Source: Anaerolineales bacterium UBA4826 (GTDB lineage: Bacteria; Chloroflexota; Anaerolineae; UBA4142). From it: a stretch of DNA of 40,291 bases. The notes beneath the pieces are model-generated. The model saw nothing but the letters and a program-made list of their open reading frames with translations. It was not told the origin of the DNA and did no database searches. A program made the position numbers and the translations under genes. Location of the stretch: positions 1 through 40,291 of the forward strand of contig DHFK01000068.1 of NCBI GenBank assembly GCA_002400365.1, given 5' to 3'. Below are positions 22,444 to 30,583 of this stretch, piece by piece. Within the stretch, counting starts at the first letter, position 1. The number at the start of each line of letters is the position of its first letter.

Positions 22444-23587
22444 AACCACCCAGTATCCGAGTGTAGACTTGAAACGTCTCTTCCGCGATGCGCGCTTGGG
22501 TGAAATGCGCGAGCACACGCCCACGCCCGCGCTGGCCCAGTTCCGCGCGATACGCCGGGTTGTCGCGCAGCGCGACAAGATGCGCGCGGAGGGCGTCAGC
22601 GTCCCCTTCAGGGAAGATCAATCCGGCATCGCCGATGACGTTTGGAATCTCGCCGCAGTCCGAGCCGATCACCGCGACCTGGCACGCCATCGCTTCGATG
22701 AGCACGCGTCCGAATTGCTCTTTCCAGTTGGGACGCGTGCGCGACGGCAGAACGAGCGCGTCGAGTTGCGCGTAAAACGCCGGCATCTCGACTGATGGAC
22801 GGGTCGCGTCGAAATGCGCCCGCGCGTCAATCCGCAATGCGCGCGCGAGCGATCGTAGACGCGCCAGATCGGGACCTGTGCCGAGCACGCGCAATTCCCA
22901 ATCGCCGGTCAGCCCGGCGGCGGCGCGCAGCAAAATGTCCACGCCCTTTTCCTCGACCAGGCGTCCGCCGGCATAGCCGATGCGGAATGGCTGGGTGGTT
23001 GGATGGTTGGATGGGTGGGTGGGTAGTAGCCCAGCCCGGCTGGGCGTCTCTGCCGGAATGAACTGGGTGGGGTCAACGCCGAACTGCGGGATCACGCGCG
23101 CGGGTCCGCGATAATTCTTTGCGCGCAAAACGCGTTCCGCGTCGGCATTGCCGGCAATCGCGTAATCGGCGTGGTTCAGCACATTGGCTTCGATCCATGA
23201 AAAGGGCGGAGGATAACGACGCCGGATATTTTGCCACGTAAAGAATACAGTCCTTGCGCTCACACGCCGCGCCGCGCGCAGCGCAAGAAAGGTTGCTAGG
23301 TTGTACGGCTCTTCGTCAATATGAACGACGTGCGGCTGGACGCGCCCCAGAATCTTGGCGAACGTGGGGTAATAGTGCAAATGGAATTGCCCGTTGAATC
23401 GGATCGGCGCGACAAGCAGGGTGTAGCCATTGGTGTGGGCGCGTTCGAGGGGGACGACACCGCGCTCGTCACGCCAGAATGGAGGCACGACCACAGTGAG
23501 TTCGAGGCTGGGTTGCTTGGCAAGTTCTTCCAGTTTGGTTTGGTACTGCCCGACGACACACGCTTTGCTGACCATCACGACGCGCAT
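22442..23587 (-). CDS. GT4-family glycosyltransferase
   Basis: A 381-residue GT-B glycosyltransferase from ATG 23587 (MRVVMVSKACVVGQYQTKLE); the longer frame upstream is read-through of other genes. TATAAT ends six bases before the ATG, again suggesting a leaderless mRNA. The donor half contains FRIGYAGGRLVEEKGVDILL, then PSRTRPNWKEQFGRVLIEAM with ACQVAVIGSDCGEIPNVIGD. Between the domains the stretch LLPTHPSNHPTTQP is encoded by a GGTTGGATGGTT repeat, so the linker has been lengthened in frame. It ends inside a 20-bp inverted repeat. It belongs to the polysaccharide cluster. Confidence 0.9.
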   Translation of the reverse strand: MRVVMVSKACVVGQYQTKLEELAKQPSLELTVVVPPFWRDERGVVPLERAHTNGYTLLVAPIRFNGQFHLHYYPTFAKILGRVQPHVVHIDEEPYNLATFLALRAARRVSARTVFFTWQNIRRRYPPPFSWIEANVLNHADYAIAGNADAERVLRAKNYRGPARVIPQFGVDPTQFIPAETPSRAGLLPTHPSNHPTTQPFRIGYAGGRLVEEKGVDILLRAAAGLTGDWELRVLGTGPDLARLRSLARALRIDARAHFDATRPSVEMPAFYAQLDALVLPSRTRPNWKEQFGRVLIEAMACQVAVIGSDCGEIPNVIGDAGLIFPEGDADALRAHLVALRDNPAYRAELGQRGRGRVLAHFTQARIAEETFQVYTRILGG

Positions 23588-23593
23588 GGCGCA

Positions 23594-23599
23594 ATTATA
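23594..23599 (-). promoter_or_regulatory. TATAAT -10 box
   Basis: TATAAT on the minus strand lies six bases before ATG 23587. No -35 box is recognised, since the region upstream is repeat DNA. Confidence 0.45.
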
Positions 23600-23694
23600 A
23601 AATGACAAATGACAAATGACAAATCTGGAAGTTTGAAGTTTGAAGTTGGATATTGGAGATCCATTCTGGCAGAGCAAGATCCAACATCCAATTT
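23600..23694. repeat. AAATGAC / TTGAAGT tandem repeats
   Basis: Four AATGACA-type units, then GGAAGTTTGAAGTTTGAAGT units, and complements (CCAACATCCAATTTCTAACT) further right, form another arch-type cluster in the gap between two glycosyltransferase genes. Confidence 0.75.
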
Positions 23695-25037
23695 CTAACT
23701 TCCACCTTCTAAAACGGCGTAGACTTGCTCGAACTTGGGCACGATCTTGCGCCAATCGTATTTCGATTCTGCCAGCGCGCGCGCGGCGCGCCCCAGCGCG
23801 CGGCGGCGCTCGGGATCGTGGAGCAGCGCGACGACCGCGCGCGCGAATGCCTCCGGCGTGTCGGCGATGACTGCATCGCGATCGGGCGTCAGTTCGATGC
23901 CTTCGACGCCGCGCGTGGTAGAGACGATCGCTTTGCCCATCGCCAGCGCTTCGAGGACTTTGAGGCGCGTGCCGCTGCCCATGCGCAACGGGACGACGTA
24001 AACCGCCGCGTCGGCGATATATGGACGCGTGTCGGGGACCCACCCGGTGACCTCGACGCCGGGCTGTTGCTCGAGCGCGAGGATACGCGGCGCGGGCTTT
24101 TGTCCGACGATGACAATATGCGCGCGCGGAATCTCGGCGCGGATGCGCGGCAGAATATCGGCGCAGAACCAGGTCATCGCGTCAATATTCGGGCGAAAAT
24201 CCATTTTGCCCGCAAAGACCAGGGCCTGCTCCGCGTGCGGCTTGGCGCAGACCTCGGTTGATGGAACGAAATGATCTGTATCCACGCCGTTAGGGATGAC
24301 CGCCACCGCTGTGTCATTGCGAGCCGTCGAAGGCGGCGAAGCAATCCCCGAGTCACCAGGAGATTGCTTCGTTGCTTCGCTCCTCGCAATGACAGAGGGA
24401 GTAAGCAACTCGCGAATAGCATTGGCATCGGTGTCAGAGCACGCGACGATGTGATTTGCCAAACGACAGACCGCGCGTTCGTAGCGTTCCAGTTTCTGCC
24501 ATTGAATCAGCGAGTAGAGCGCGGCGTGCCAGCGCGTCAGGTCGCGCGCGTCCGATTCGAACGCAGTGCGTTGGAGAACGTACTCGGCGTTGTGATCGTC
24601 GAAGACGAGGGCTGGAGGTTGGAGGTTGGAGATTGGAGATTGGAGATTGGATGCTGGCTCGGCTGAAAAGCCAACATCCAGTACCTTGCCATTTCGATCC
24701 CTTCGACTTGGATGATGTCGAAGGTTTGTTCGCGCAACACAGCATCAACAATTTCGTGCATGGAATGGGAAGCCAGTCGCAATGCCATGTCCGGCAGCGG
24801 CGAGACGAGGGTGGTCCACGCGCGCTGCCCGAGCGTGCGCGTCGGGTACGGTGCGATCTCGATGCGCTGGCAGAGCGCGCGGAGCGGTTCCGCGCTTTGT
24901 AGTTCCTCGGGCGTGCCGAAGGATAGAAGCGTGATTTCGTGGCGCGGCGCGAGATGCTTGAGGATATTATAGTTGCGGATCGTCGTGCCTTGCTGCGGCG
25001 GGTACGGTAGTTGGGGGGTGAGAAAGAGGAGTCTCAT
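23695..25037 (-). CDS. GT4-family glycosyltransferase, split by a repeat
   Basis: One glycosyltransferase encoded in two frames. The N-terminal half starts at ATG 25037 (MRLLFLTPQLPYPPQQGTTI) and is open to the element at about 24611-24680, reading FDIIQVEGIEMARYW before repeat-derived residues. It then runs out of frame and ends at 24537. The C-terminal half resumes in another frame with PALVFDDHNAEYVLQRTAFE and continues to 23695 with VIPNGVDTDHF, VVPLRMGSGTRLKVLEALAM and GKAIVSTTRGVEG. A second, in-frame repeat (24313-24393) adds VIARSEATKQS residues. The gene is a likely pseudogene unless the frameshift is an assembly error. Gap to the upstream gene is seven bases. Confidence 0.8.
24313..24393. 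repeat. GTCATTGCGAG palindromic element 1
   Basis: GTCATTGCGAG (24313-24323) pairs with CTCGCAATGAC (24383-24393), with inner GCGAAGCAATC and GATTGCTTCG. The 81 bp are a multiple of three and lie in frame in a glycosyltransferase, encoding VIARSEATKQS...ARND. Confidence 0.9.
24611..24680. repeat. GGTTGGAGATTGGAGA tandem element
   Basis: Five tandem TTGGAG[AG]-type units followed by GATGCTGGCTCGGCTGAAAA and CCAACATCCA. It interrupts the glycosyltransferase frame and carries the frameshift between its halves. Confidence 0.85.
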
Positions 25038-25044
25038 GTTTGTC

Positions 25045-26154
25045 TCAGCCGCGCGCGACTTTGCGGTACACGTCGAGCGTCTCGCGGGCGGCGCGCTGCC
25101 AAGAAAAAGTTCGCGCGCGCTTGAATCCTTTTTCGCGCAGTTCGCGGCGCAGGTCCTCGTCGGTGAGCGCGCGCCACATCGCAACCGTCAGCCCCTCGAC
25201 ATCTTCAGGATGGACCAGCAAGCCAGCGTCGCCGACGACTTCCGGTAACGAGGAGACGTTGGAGACGATGACCGGCGTGCCGCACGCCATCGCCTCGAGC
25301 GGCGGCAAGCCAAAGCCCTCGTAAAAAGAGGGGAGAACGAAAAGTCTCGCCGCGTTGTAGAGATAAACCAGTTCCTCGTTCGGCACGCCGCCGAGAAAAC
25401 GCACCGCGTTATCCAGTTTCAAGTCCGCGATCACGCCGTCAACTTCCTCGCTCAGCCAGCCGCGCCGACCGGCGATCGCCAGCAGCGTTTGTGATTTGTA
25501 ATTATCGCGCAGTCGGCGGAACGCGCGCAACAGCGTCGGCAGGTTCTTGCGCGGCTCGATGGTGCTGACGAACAGGACGAAATCGGAGGGTAGGCGGTAG
25601 TGCACGCGGATGCGCGCCAGCGTTTCGTCGTCGGTCAGCGGCGTAAAGAGCGGATGGGCGGCTTCGTGGATCACCGTGATTTTTTGGGGCGGCACGCCGA
25701 GCAGCCGCACCGTATCGCGCTTGGTGCTTTCCGAGACCGCGATGATGTGATCGGCTTGGCGCGCGGCGACATCTACCTGACCGTAATAGCGCGCGCTGTC
25801 GCGCGTCAAAAAGCGCGGGTACAGCAAAAAGGCAAGGTCGTGCATCGTGATGACAGACGGACAGCGGGTTCGCGCCGGCGGAATGAAATCAGGACTATGC
25901 AGGACGTCGAGCGCGAACGGCGCGAGTTCCAGCGACAGCGCCCAGCGTTCAAAGCGATGGTGGCTGGGGGTCCACAACTGGTCGAGTTTGAAGCGAGGAT
26001 GATCCACGATCAACGTTTTGTCTTTGCGGCTTTTGAAGAGGATGAATTGGTCAACGTGGTCAATCTGCGCGAGGGCTTGGGTCAATCGCAGAATATACTG
26101 ACCGATGCCGGCTTGGTGATAGTAAACGAGACGCGCGTCGATGCCGATGCGCAT
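25045..26154 (-). CDS. GT4-family glycosyltransferase
   Basis: A 369-residue GT-B enzyme from ATG 26154 (MRIGIDARLVYYHQAGIGQY), eight bases behind AGGAG. The upstream in-frame extension crosses the promoter and is rejected. Markers are HDLAFLLYPRFL in the acceptor domain, VSESTKRDTVRLLGVP, then the donor-domain FVSTIEPRKNLPTLLRAFRR and EGFGLPPLEAMACGTPVIVS with NVSSLPEVVGDAG. It closely resembles the enzyme at 21179-22348 in motif layout, so the two are paralogues that probably add related sugars. It is the first gene of the minus-strand polysaccharide cluster and has its own promoter. Confidence 0.92.
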   Translation of the reverse strand: MRIGIDARLVYYHQAGIGQYILRLTQALAQIDHVDQFILFKSRKDKTLIVDHPRFKLDQLWTPSHHRFERWALSLELAPFALDVLHSPDFIPPARTRCPSVITMHDLAFLLYPRFLTRDSARYYGQVDVAARQADHIIAVSESTKRDTVRLLGVPPQKITVIHEAAHPLFTPLTDDETLARIRVHYRLPSDFVLFVSTIEPRKNLPTLLRAFRRLRDNYKSQTLLAIAGRRGWLSEEVDGVIADLKLDNAVRFLGGVPNEELVYLYNAARLFVLPSFYEGFGLPPLEAMACGTPVIVSNVSSLPEVVGDAGLLVHPEDVEGLTVAMWRALTDEDLRRELREKGFKRARTFSWQRAARETLDVYRKVARG

Positions 26155-26182
26155 GAGTGCTCCTGCTGGATAAAGTGCTAGA

Positions 26183-26210
26183 ATTATATCAGCGAACTTG
26201 GAAAAAGCAA
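26183..26210 (-). promoter_or_regulatory. Promoter of polysaccharide gene cluster
   Basis: TTGCTT (26210-26205), 16 bases and TATAAT (26188-26183) on the minus strand. The leader to ATG 26154 is about 22 nt and contains AGGAG, so this gene is not leaderless. Confidence 0.7.
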
Positions 26211-26218
26211 AACGGGAT

Positions 26219-26247
26219 TTGATTTGTGCGACGAGCGGTGTTATGAT
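26219..26247 (+). promoter_or_regulatory. Promoter of M28 peptidase gene
   Basis: TTGATT (26219-26224), a 17-base spacer and TATGAT (26242-26247). The leader of about 55 nt reaches ATG 26309 behind AAGGAC. Confidence 0.55.
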
Positions 26248-26308
26248 TCGTATAGGCAAACAGATACACGCCGAGCCCAACATCTGATTTTGAAAAGGAC
26301 AAAACGCT

Positions 26309-27274
26309 ATGCGAATGTGGATTCGTGCCCTGGCGATTGCGTCTGCGATCGCGCTTGCGGCATGTGCGGCAACGACGACTACATCCGTACAGACTTCTAC
26401 GCCAACGGCGGAAGCCACTCCCACGCCACGCGCGCAAGTCTTCGATGGCGCACGCGCATTTCAGCACGTGGTGGCGCAAATGAACCTGGGGCCACGGCCA
26501 GCGGGCAGCGCGGCGAATCGCGCGACGGGCGATTACATTCTCGCGCGGCTCGCGGAATCGAAATGGAAAACCGAGACCCAGGAATTTGTTTTTCGCAACG
26601 TGCCGGTACGAAATCTCATTGGCAAAACCGCAGAGGGCAGGGGGCCCGTCATTATCGTCGGCGCGCATTACGACACGCGTCCGCGCGCTGACCAAGATAA
26701 ATCCCATCCCGATCAGCCAGTGCCGGGGGCGAACGACGGCGCGAGCGGCGTCGCCGTCTTGCTCGAACTCGCGCGCACGCTTGATCTTGCGAAATTGAAG
26801 AACCAAGTGTGGCTCGCGTTCTTCGATGCGGAAGACAATGGCGATTTGGCCGGGTGCATCGTCGCGCCGCCGCCGTGCGACAATGCGCCGTGGACGTGGT
26901 CTGCCGGCGCGACCTACCTCGCCGACAATCTCCGCGTCAAGCCCGAAGCGGTCGTCATCGTGGACATGATCGGCGATGCCAATCAGAATATCTACTATGA
27001 ACAGAATTCCGACGCGCAACTGCAGCCGGAGTTGTGGGGCATCGCCGCGCGGCTGGGTTACACAAGGGAATTCGTTCCCGAATACAAACATTCGCTCTCG
27101 GACGATCACACGCCGTTTCTAAAGCGCGGTCTGCGCGCAGTGGACATCATTGACTTTGATTATCCGTACTGGCATACGACGCAAGACACTACCGACAAAG
27201 TTTCGGCGGCAAGTCTGGAGCGCGTGGGGCGCGTGCTGCAAGTGTGGTTGGAGAATGGTCCAGCAGTCAAATAG
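26309..27274 (+). CDS. M28 metallopeptidase / glutaminyl-cyclase-like lipoprotein
   Basis: A 321-residue lipoprotein. The signal MRMWIRALAIASAIALAAC ends in lipobox Cys19, followed by a Thr/Pro linker. The M28 zinc fold has His120 in VGAHYDTR, Asp143 in GANDGASG, Glu175 in FDAEDNGD, Asp219 in VDMIGDAN and His289 in YWHTTQDT. The ANDGASGVAVLLELAR and DHTPFLKRGLRAVDIIDFDY blocks, and the low-complexity insert after AEDNGD, look more like bacterial glutaminyl-peptide cyclotransferases than aminopeptidases; both share the fold. It acts at the cell surface on peptides. The gene 12 bases downstream is on the same transcript. The choice between peptidase and cyclase is open. Confidence 0.9.
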   Translation: MRMWIRALAIASAIALAACAATTTTSVQTSTPTAEATPTPRAQVFDGARAFQHVVAQMNLGPRPAGSAANRATGDYILARLAESKWKTETQEFVFRNVPVRNLIGKTAEGRGPVIIVGAHYDTRPRADQDKSHPDQPVPGANDGASGVAVLLELARTLDLAKLKNQVWLAFFDAEDNGDLAGCIVAPPPCDNAPWTWSAGATYLADNLRVKPEAVVIVDMIGDANQNIYYEQNSDAQLQPELWGIAARLGYTREFVPEYKHSLSDDHTPFLKRGLRAVDIIDFDYPYWHTTQDTTDKVSAASLERVGRVLQVWLENGPAVK

Positions 27275-27286
27275 TCGGATGGTCAG

Positions 27287-29782
27287 ATGGGCAACACTGG
27301 TCTTTTTCTAGGGATTGCGCTTGTCTCTGCGGCAGGTCTCGCGTTTGAGATTACGCTCACGCGGCTCTTTGCGATTTCGCAGGGCTATCACTTTGGCTTT
27401 CTCGCGGTCAGTCTCGCGCTCCTGGGTTTCGGCGCGAGCGGGACGGCGCTGGCGGGGCGTCCTCTGGTTACCCAAGACAGATTGAAGACGCGTTTGGCGC
27501 AACTGGCATTTCTCTTTTCGCTCAGTCTCATCGCCGGCTACCTCACCATCAACTATCTTCCGTTCGACTCGTACCGCGTCGCGTGGGAACCGATCCAACT
27601 ATTCTACCTCTTGCTGTACTATTTCGCGCTCGTCGCGCCATTCTTCCTCGGTGGGCTCGTCCTGGGCATGCCCCTCGCGGCGATACCGATACAGGTGGCG
27701 CGGGTCTACGCGGCAAACCTCTTCGGATCGGGAGTCGGCTGTGTCACCGCGTTGGGCGCGCTCGCGATCTTCGGCGGACCGGGCGCGGTGATTTGCTCAG
27801 CCCTGCTCGCGGCGCTCGGCGCGCTGACATTCTCGATGGATAGGACGCGGACAAGCGCGGACGCGCGCGGCTCTTTTCTTTTTTCCGCGTTCATCCGCGC
27901 GCGGAGCGGTCCGCGTCCCATTGTGGTTGTATCCTCTGCGCTTGGCGTGCTCCTCGGCGGGCTGCTGATCGCGCCGCCGCCATTCTTCGATCTGCAAATC
28001 TCGCCGTACAAAAGTCTCAGCCAGATCCTGCGCTTGCCCGAAGCGCGGCAGGTGACGCGCGCGTGGAACGCCTTTTCGCAAATCGTCGTCGTCGAGAGTT
28101 CTGCGGTGCGCTCCGCGCCAGGGTTGAGTCTGGCGTATCGCGGCGCAATGCCGGCTCAGCGCGCGTTGTTTGAGGATGCAGAAAGCATCGCTCCGCTCAC
28201 CGACGCCGCGCCGCGCGAGTTGCTGGACGCGCTGCCGGCGACGCTGGCATACCGCTTGCGCCCGAACGCGCGCGCGTTGATCCTGAAACCGGGCGGCGGT
28301 CTGGAAGTGCTGGCGGCGCTGAACGCGGGCGTGCGTGAAATCGTCGCGGTAGAAGATAATCCGCTCGTCGCGCGCGTGGCGCAGCAATTCGCGCCGCGTG
28401 TGTTTTGGGATGTGCGCGTGCATGTGATTGACGGGGGCGCACGCAGTTTCGTCGCGCGCTCGCCGGACAGGTTCGACGTGGTGCACCTCGCACTGAGCGA
28501 TCCATTTCGCCCGGTGACCGCCGGCGCGTACGCGCTGGGCGAGAACTATATTTACACGCAAGAAGCGTTCCGCGATTACCTGGATCGCTTGAATGACGAT
28601 GGCATCCTCGTCGTGAGTCGCTGGTTGCAGCAGCCGCCGACCGAAGAGGCGCGCGTGGGGGCGCTGGCAATCGCCGCGCTGGAAGGCGGCGATCAGTTAT
28701 CAGTTGCCAGTTGTCAGTGCATCATGACGTTTCGTTCGTTCTCGACTTTGTCGCTACTTGTCAAGCGTACGCCGTTCACCGCGCGCGAAATCGAAATGGC
28801 AAAGGCATTTGCGGAGGAACGGCAATTCGATTGGGTTACGTATCCTGGGATGCGCGCGGATGAAGCGAATCGGTTCAACGTGCTGCGCGACGACGAATAC
28901 TATCGCGTGTTTCAGCAACTGCTCGACCGCGCGCGCCGCACACAATTCCTTGCGACGTACGCGTACGACATCACGCCGCCGACGGACGATCGTCCATTCT
29001 TCTTTCACTTTTTCAAATGGGAGCAGACGCCACAAGTGCTGCAACTGCTGGGCAAGTTGTGGCAACCGTTTGGCGGGAGCGGCTATTTGATCCTGTTGGC
29101 GCTCCTCGCGCTGAGCGTCGTCGCATCGGGTGGGTTGATTTTGTTGCCTCTATTGTCATTGCGAGCCGCGAAGCGGCGAAGCAATCTCCAATCAAGGTCG
29201 CTCCTCGCCATGACACTAGCGTACTTTGCGTGCCTCGGCATCGGGTTTCTCTTTGTCGAGATTCCGTTGATTCAGCGCTTTATCCTTTTCCTCGATCATC
29301 CCGTGTACGCGTTCGCGACGGTGCTGTTCACGTTGTTGATCGCGTCGGGGGCGGGCAGTGCATTATCGGAACAACTGCCGCAGCGCGCGATGCTTGCGTT
29401 GCTGGTCGTTGCGATTCTCGTCTATCCCTTGCTCTTGCCTTTTACGTTTCAGTTCTTCCTCGGCTTTCCGTTGGCTGTAAGGGTCGTCGTCGCGGTCGTT
29501 CTCCTTGCGCCGGCGGGATTCTTGATGGGCATTCCATTTCCCAAAGGTCTGGCGCGGCTAAATGAAACAGCCCCACGCCTCATCCCATTGGCTTGGGGCA
29601 TCAACGGCTGCGCGTCGGTGATCAGTTCGATTCTCGCAACGATGGGCGCGCTGTCGTTTGGGTTTTCGATGGTGATGCTTGCGGGCGCGGGGGCGTATGC
29701 GATGGCGTTGATTGCTGTCCGTAGGACAAACCTGCAAATTTGTCCTACTTGCGCGTCAGCGGTACGAACAACACGCCCATAA
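27287..29782 (+). CDS. Membrane protein with spermidine-synthase-like domain
   Basis: An 831-residue fusion. About six to seven membrane segments (residues 1-230, starting MGNTGLFLGIALVSAAGLAF) precede a SAM-methyltransferase-fold domain (about 330-580) of the spermidine synthase type, with ILKPGGGLEVLAALNAGVRE and IVAVEDNPLVARVAQQF. FDVVHLALSDPF occupies the place of the catalytic Asp. Six more membrane segments (about 595-820) follow. Such fusions are frequent in Chloroflexota; polyamine synthesis is not proven. Repeat elements encode QLSVASCQC (near 470), RAAKRRSNLQSRSLLAMT (near 625) and the last residues. It follows the M28 gene by 12 bases. Confidence 0.82.
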   Translation: MGNTGLFLGIALVSAAGLAFEITLTRLFAISQGYHFGFLAVSLALLGFGASGTALAGRPLVTQDRLKTRLAQLAFLFSLSLIAGYLTINYLPFDSYRVAWEPIQLFYLLLYYFALVAPFFLGGLVLGMPLAAIPIQVARVYAANLFGSGVGCVTALGALAIFGGPGAVICSALLAALGALTFSMDRTRTSADARGSFLFSAFIRARSGPRPIVVVSSALGVLLGGLLIAPPPFFDLQISPYKSLSQILRLPEARQVTRAWNAFSQIVVVESSAVRSAPGLSLAYRGAMPAQRALFEDAESIAPLTDAAPRELLDALPATLAYRLRPNARALILKPGGGLEVLAALNAGVREIVAVEDNPLVARVAQQFAPRVFWDVRVHVIDGGARSFVARSPDRFDVVHLALSDPFRPVTAGAYALGENYIYTQEAFRDYLDRLNDDGILVVSRWLQQPPTEEARVGALAIAALEGGDQLSVASCQCIMTFRSFSTLSLLVKRTPFTAREIEMAKAFAEERQFDWVTYPGMRADEANRFNVLRDDEYYRVFQQLLDRARRTQFLATYAYDITPPTDDRPFFFHFFKWEQTPQVLQLLGKLWQPFGGSGYLILLALLALSVVASGGLILLPLLSLRAAKRRSNLQSRSLLAMTLAYFACLGIGFLFVEIPLIQRFILFLDHPVYAFATVLFTLLIASGAGSALSEQLPQRAMLALLVVAILVYPLLLPFTFQFFLGFPLAVRVVVAVVLLAPAGFLMGIPFPKGLARLNETAPRLIPLAWGINGCASVISSILATMGALSFGFSMVMLAGAGAYAMALIAVRRTNLQICPTCASAVRTTRP
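28691..28722. repeat. CAGTTATCAGTTGCCAGTTG units in coding DNA
   Basis: Tandem CAGTT[AG][CT]-type units like the 19676 repeat lie in frame within the spermidine-synthase-like gene and encode QLSVASCQ. Confidence 0.6.
29155..29214. repeat. GTCATTGCGAG palindromic element 2
   Basis: GTCATTGCGAG at 29155 pairs with CTCGCCATGAC at 29204-29214 (one mismatch). This 60-bp in-frame copy is read in the loop between two membrane segments, giving LRAAKRRSNLQSRSLLAMT. Confidence 0.85.
29721..29748. terminator. GTAGGACAAA palindrome between converging genes
   Basis: GTAGGACAAA (29721-29730) pairs with TTTGTCCTAC (29739-29748), between the ends of the membrane gene (plus) and the isoaspartyl methyltransferase (minus). 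It encodes the plus-gene tail VRRTNLQICPT and likely stops both transcripts. Confidence 0.7.
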
Positions 29783-30509
29783 TATTCTCCGACACAACCT
29801 TGTCGCCGCGCTTGTTCACGCGCCAGAGCGTTTGAAAACTACCGACCGGTCCGACCGGGATGACCATTCGTCCGCCATCTTTCAACTGCGCGACGAGGGG
29901 CGGCGGGACGTGATCGGGCGCGGCGGTGACGAGAATCGCATCGAACGGCGCGTACTTTTCCCAGCCGTTATAGCCATCGGCGTTCTGCACGACGACGTTG
30001 GCATAGCCGAGTCGCTTCAACCGCGCCGCGGCGCTCTCGGCAAGCGCGGGGATGATTTCGATGGAATAGACCTGGTCGGTCAGCATCGCGAGAACCGCGG
30101 CTTGATAACCCGACCCGGTGCCGATTTCCAATACGCGGTCGCCGCGCTTGATCTGCGCGAGTTCGGTCATCACCGCGACGATATACGGCTGGCTGATCGT
30201 CTGACCGTTGCCGATCGGCAACGGATGGTCTTCGTACGCCTGCGCGAGCCATTCAGGCAGAACGAATTCGTGGCGCGGGACGGTTTCCATCGCGCGCAAG
30301 ACGTCGGAATCGCTCACGGCGCGCGCGCGGATTTGATCGTCAACCATTGCTTTGCGCTGCAATGCAAAGTTGTCGGCGGCGGGTGTCGCCGCGACACGCG
30401 GAGTCGAAACGGATGGGGTACTCGTGGGGGTCGGCAGGGTAGGGGGCGCGCAGGCAAAGAGTGACGCGAGGAGCGCGAGTAAAATCGGGGCACGCGCGTA
30501 GGTGGACAT
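29745..30509 (-). CDS. pcm: Protein-L-isoaspartate O-methyltransferase, predicted lipoprotein
   Basis: A 254-residue protein from ATG 30509 behind GGAGGTGA. A lipoprotein signal (MSTYARAPILLALLASLFAC, Cys20) and a Thr/Pro linker precede a complete PCMT domain: MVDDQIRARAVSDSDVLRAM, PRHEFVLPEWLAQAYEDHPL, then PIGNGQTISQPYIVAVMTEL and the SAM site VLEIGTGSGYQAAVLAMLTD. The C-terminal ILVTAAPDHVPPPLVAQLKD is also typical. The enzyme repairs L-isoaspartyl residues using SAM and is normally cytoplasmic. A secreted, lipid-anchored form needs a reason, since SAM is not expected outside. The coding overlap with the converging gene is 38 nt. Confidence 0.9.
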   Translation of the reverse strand: MSTYARAPILLALLASLFACAPPTLPTPTSTPSVSTPRVAATPAADNFALQRKAMVDDQIRARAVSDSDVLRAMETVPRHEFVLPEWLAQAYEDHPLPIGNGQTISQPYIVAVMTELAQIKRGDRVLEIGTGSGYQAAVLAMLTDQVYSIEIIPALAESAAARLKRLGYANVVVQNADGYNGWEKYAPFDAILVTAAPDHVPPPLVAQLKDGGRMVIPVGPVGSFQTLWRVNKRGDKVVSENIMGVLFVPLTRK

Positions 30510-30530
30510 ATTCACCTCCAATCCGGTCTC

Positions 30531-30539
30531 ATTATAGCA
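30531..30539 (-). promoter_or_regulatory. Extended -10 of pcm
   Basis: TGC-TATAAT on the minus strand, with a leader of about 15 nt that includes GGAGGTGA before ATG 30509. It is back-to-back with the hflX start. Confidence 0.5.
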
Positions 30540-30583
30540 CGGGTAGTCAATGTGCGGCGCGGCGAGAATCGTGGTAAAATGCA

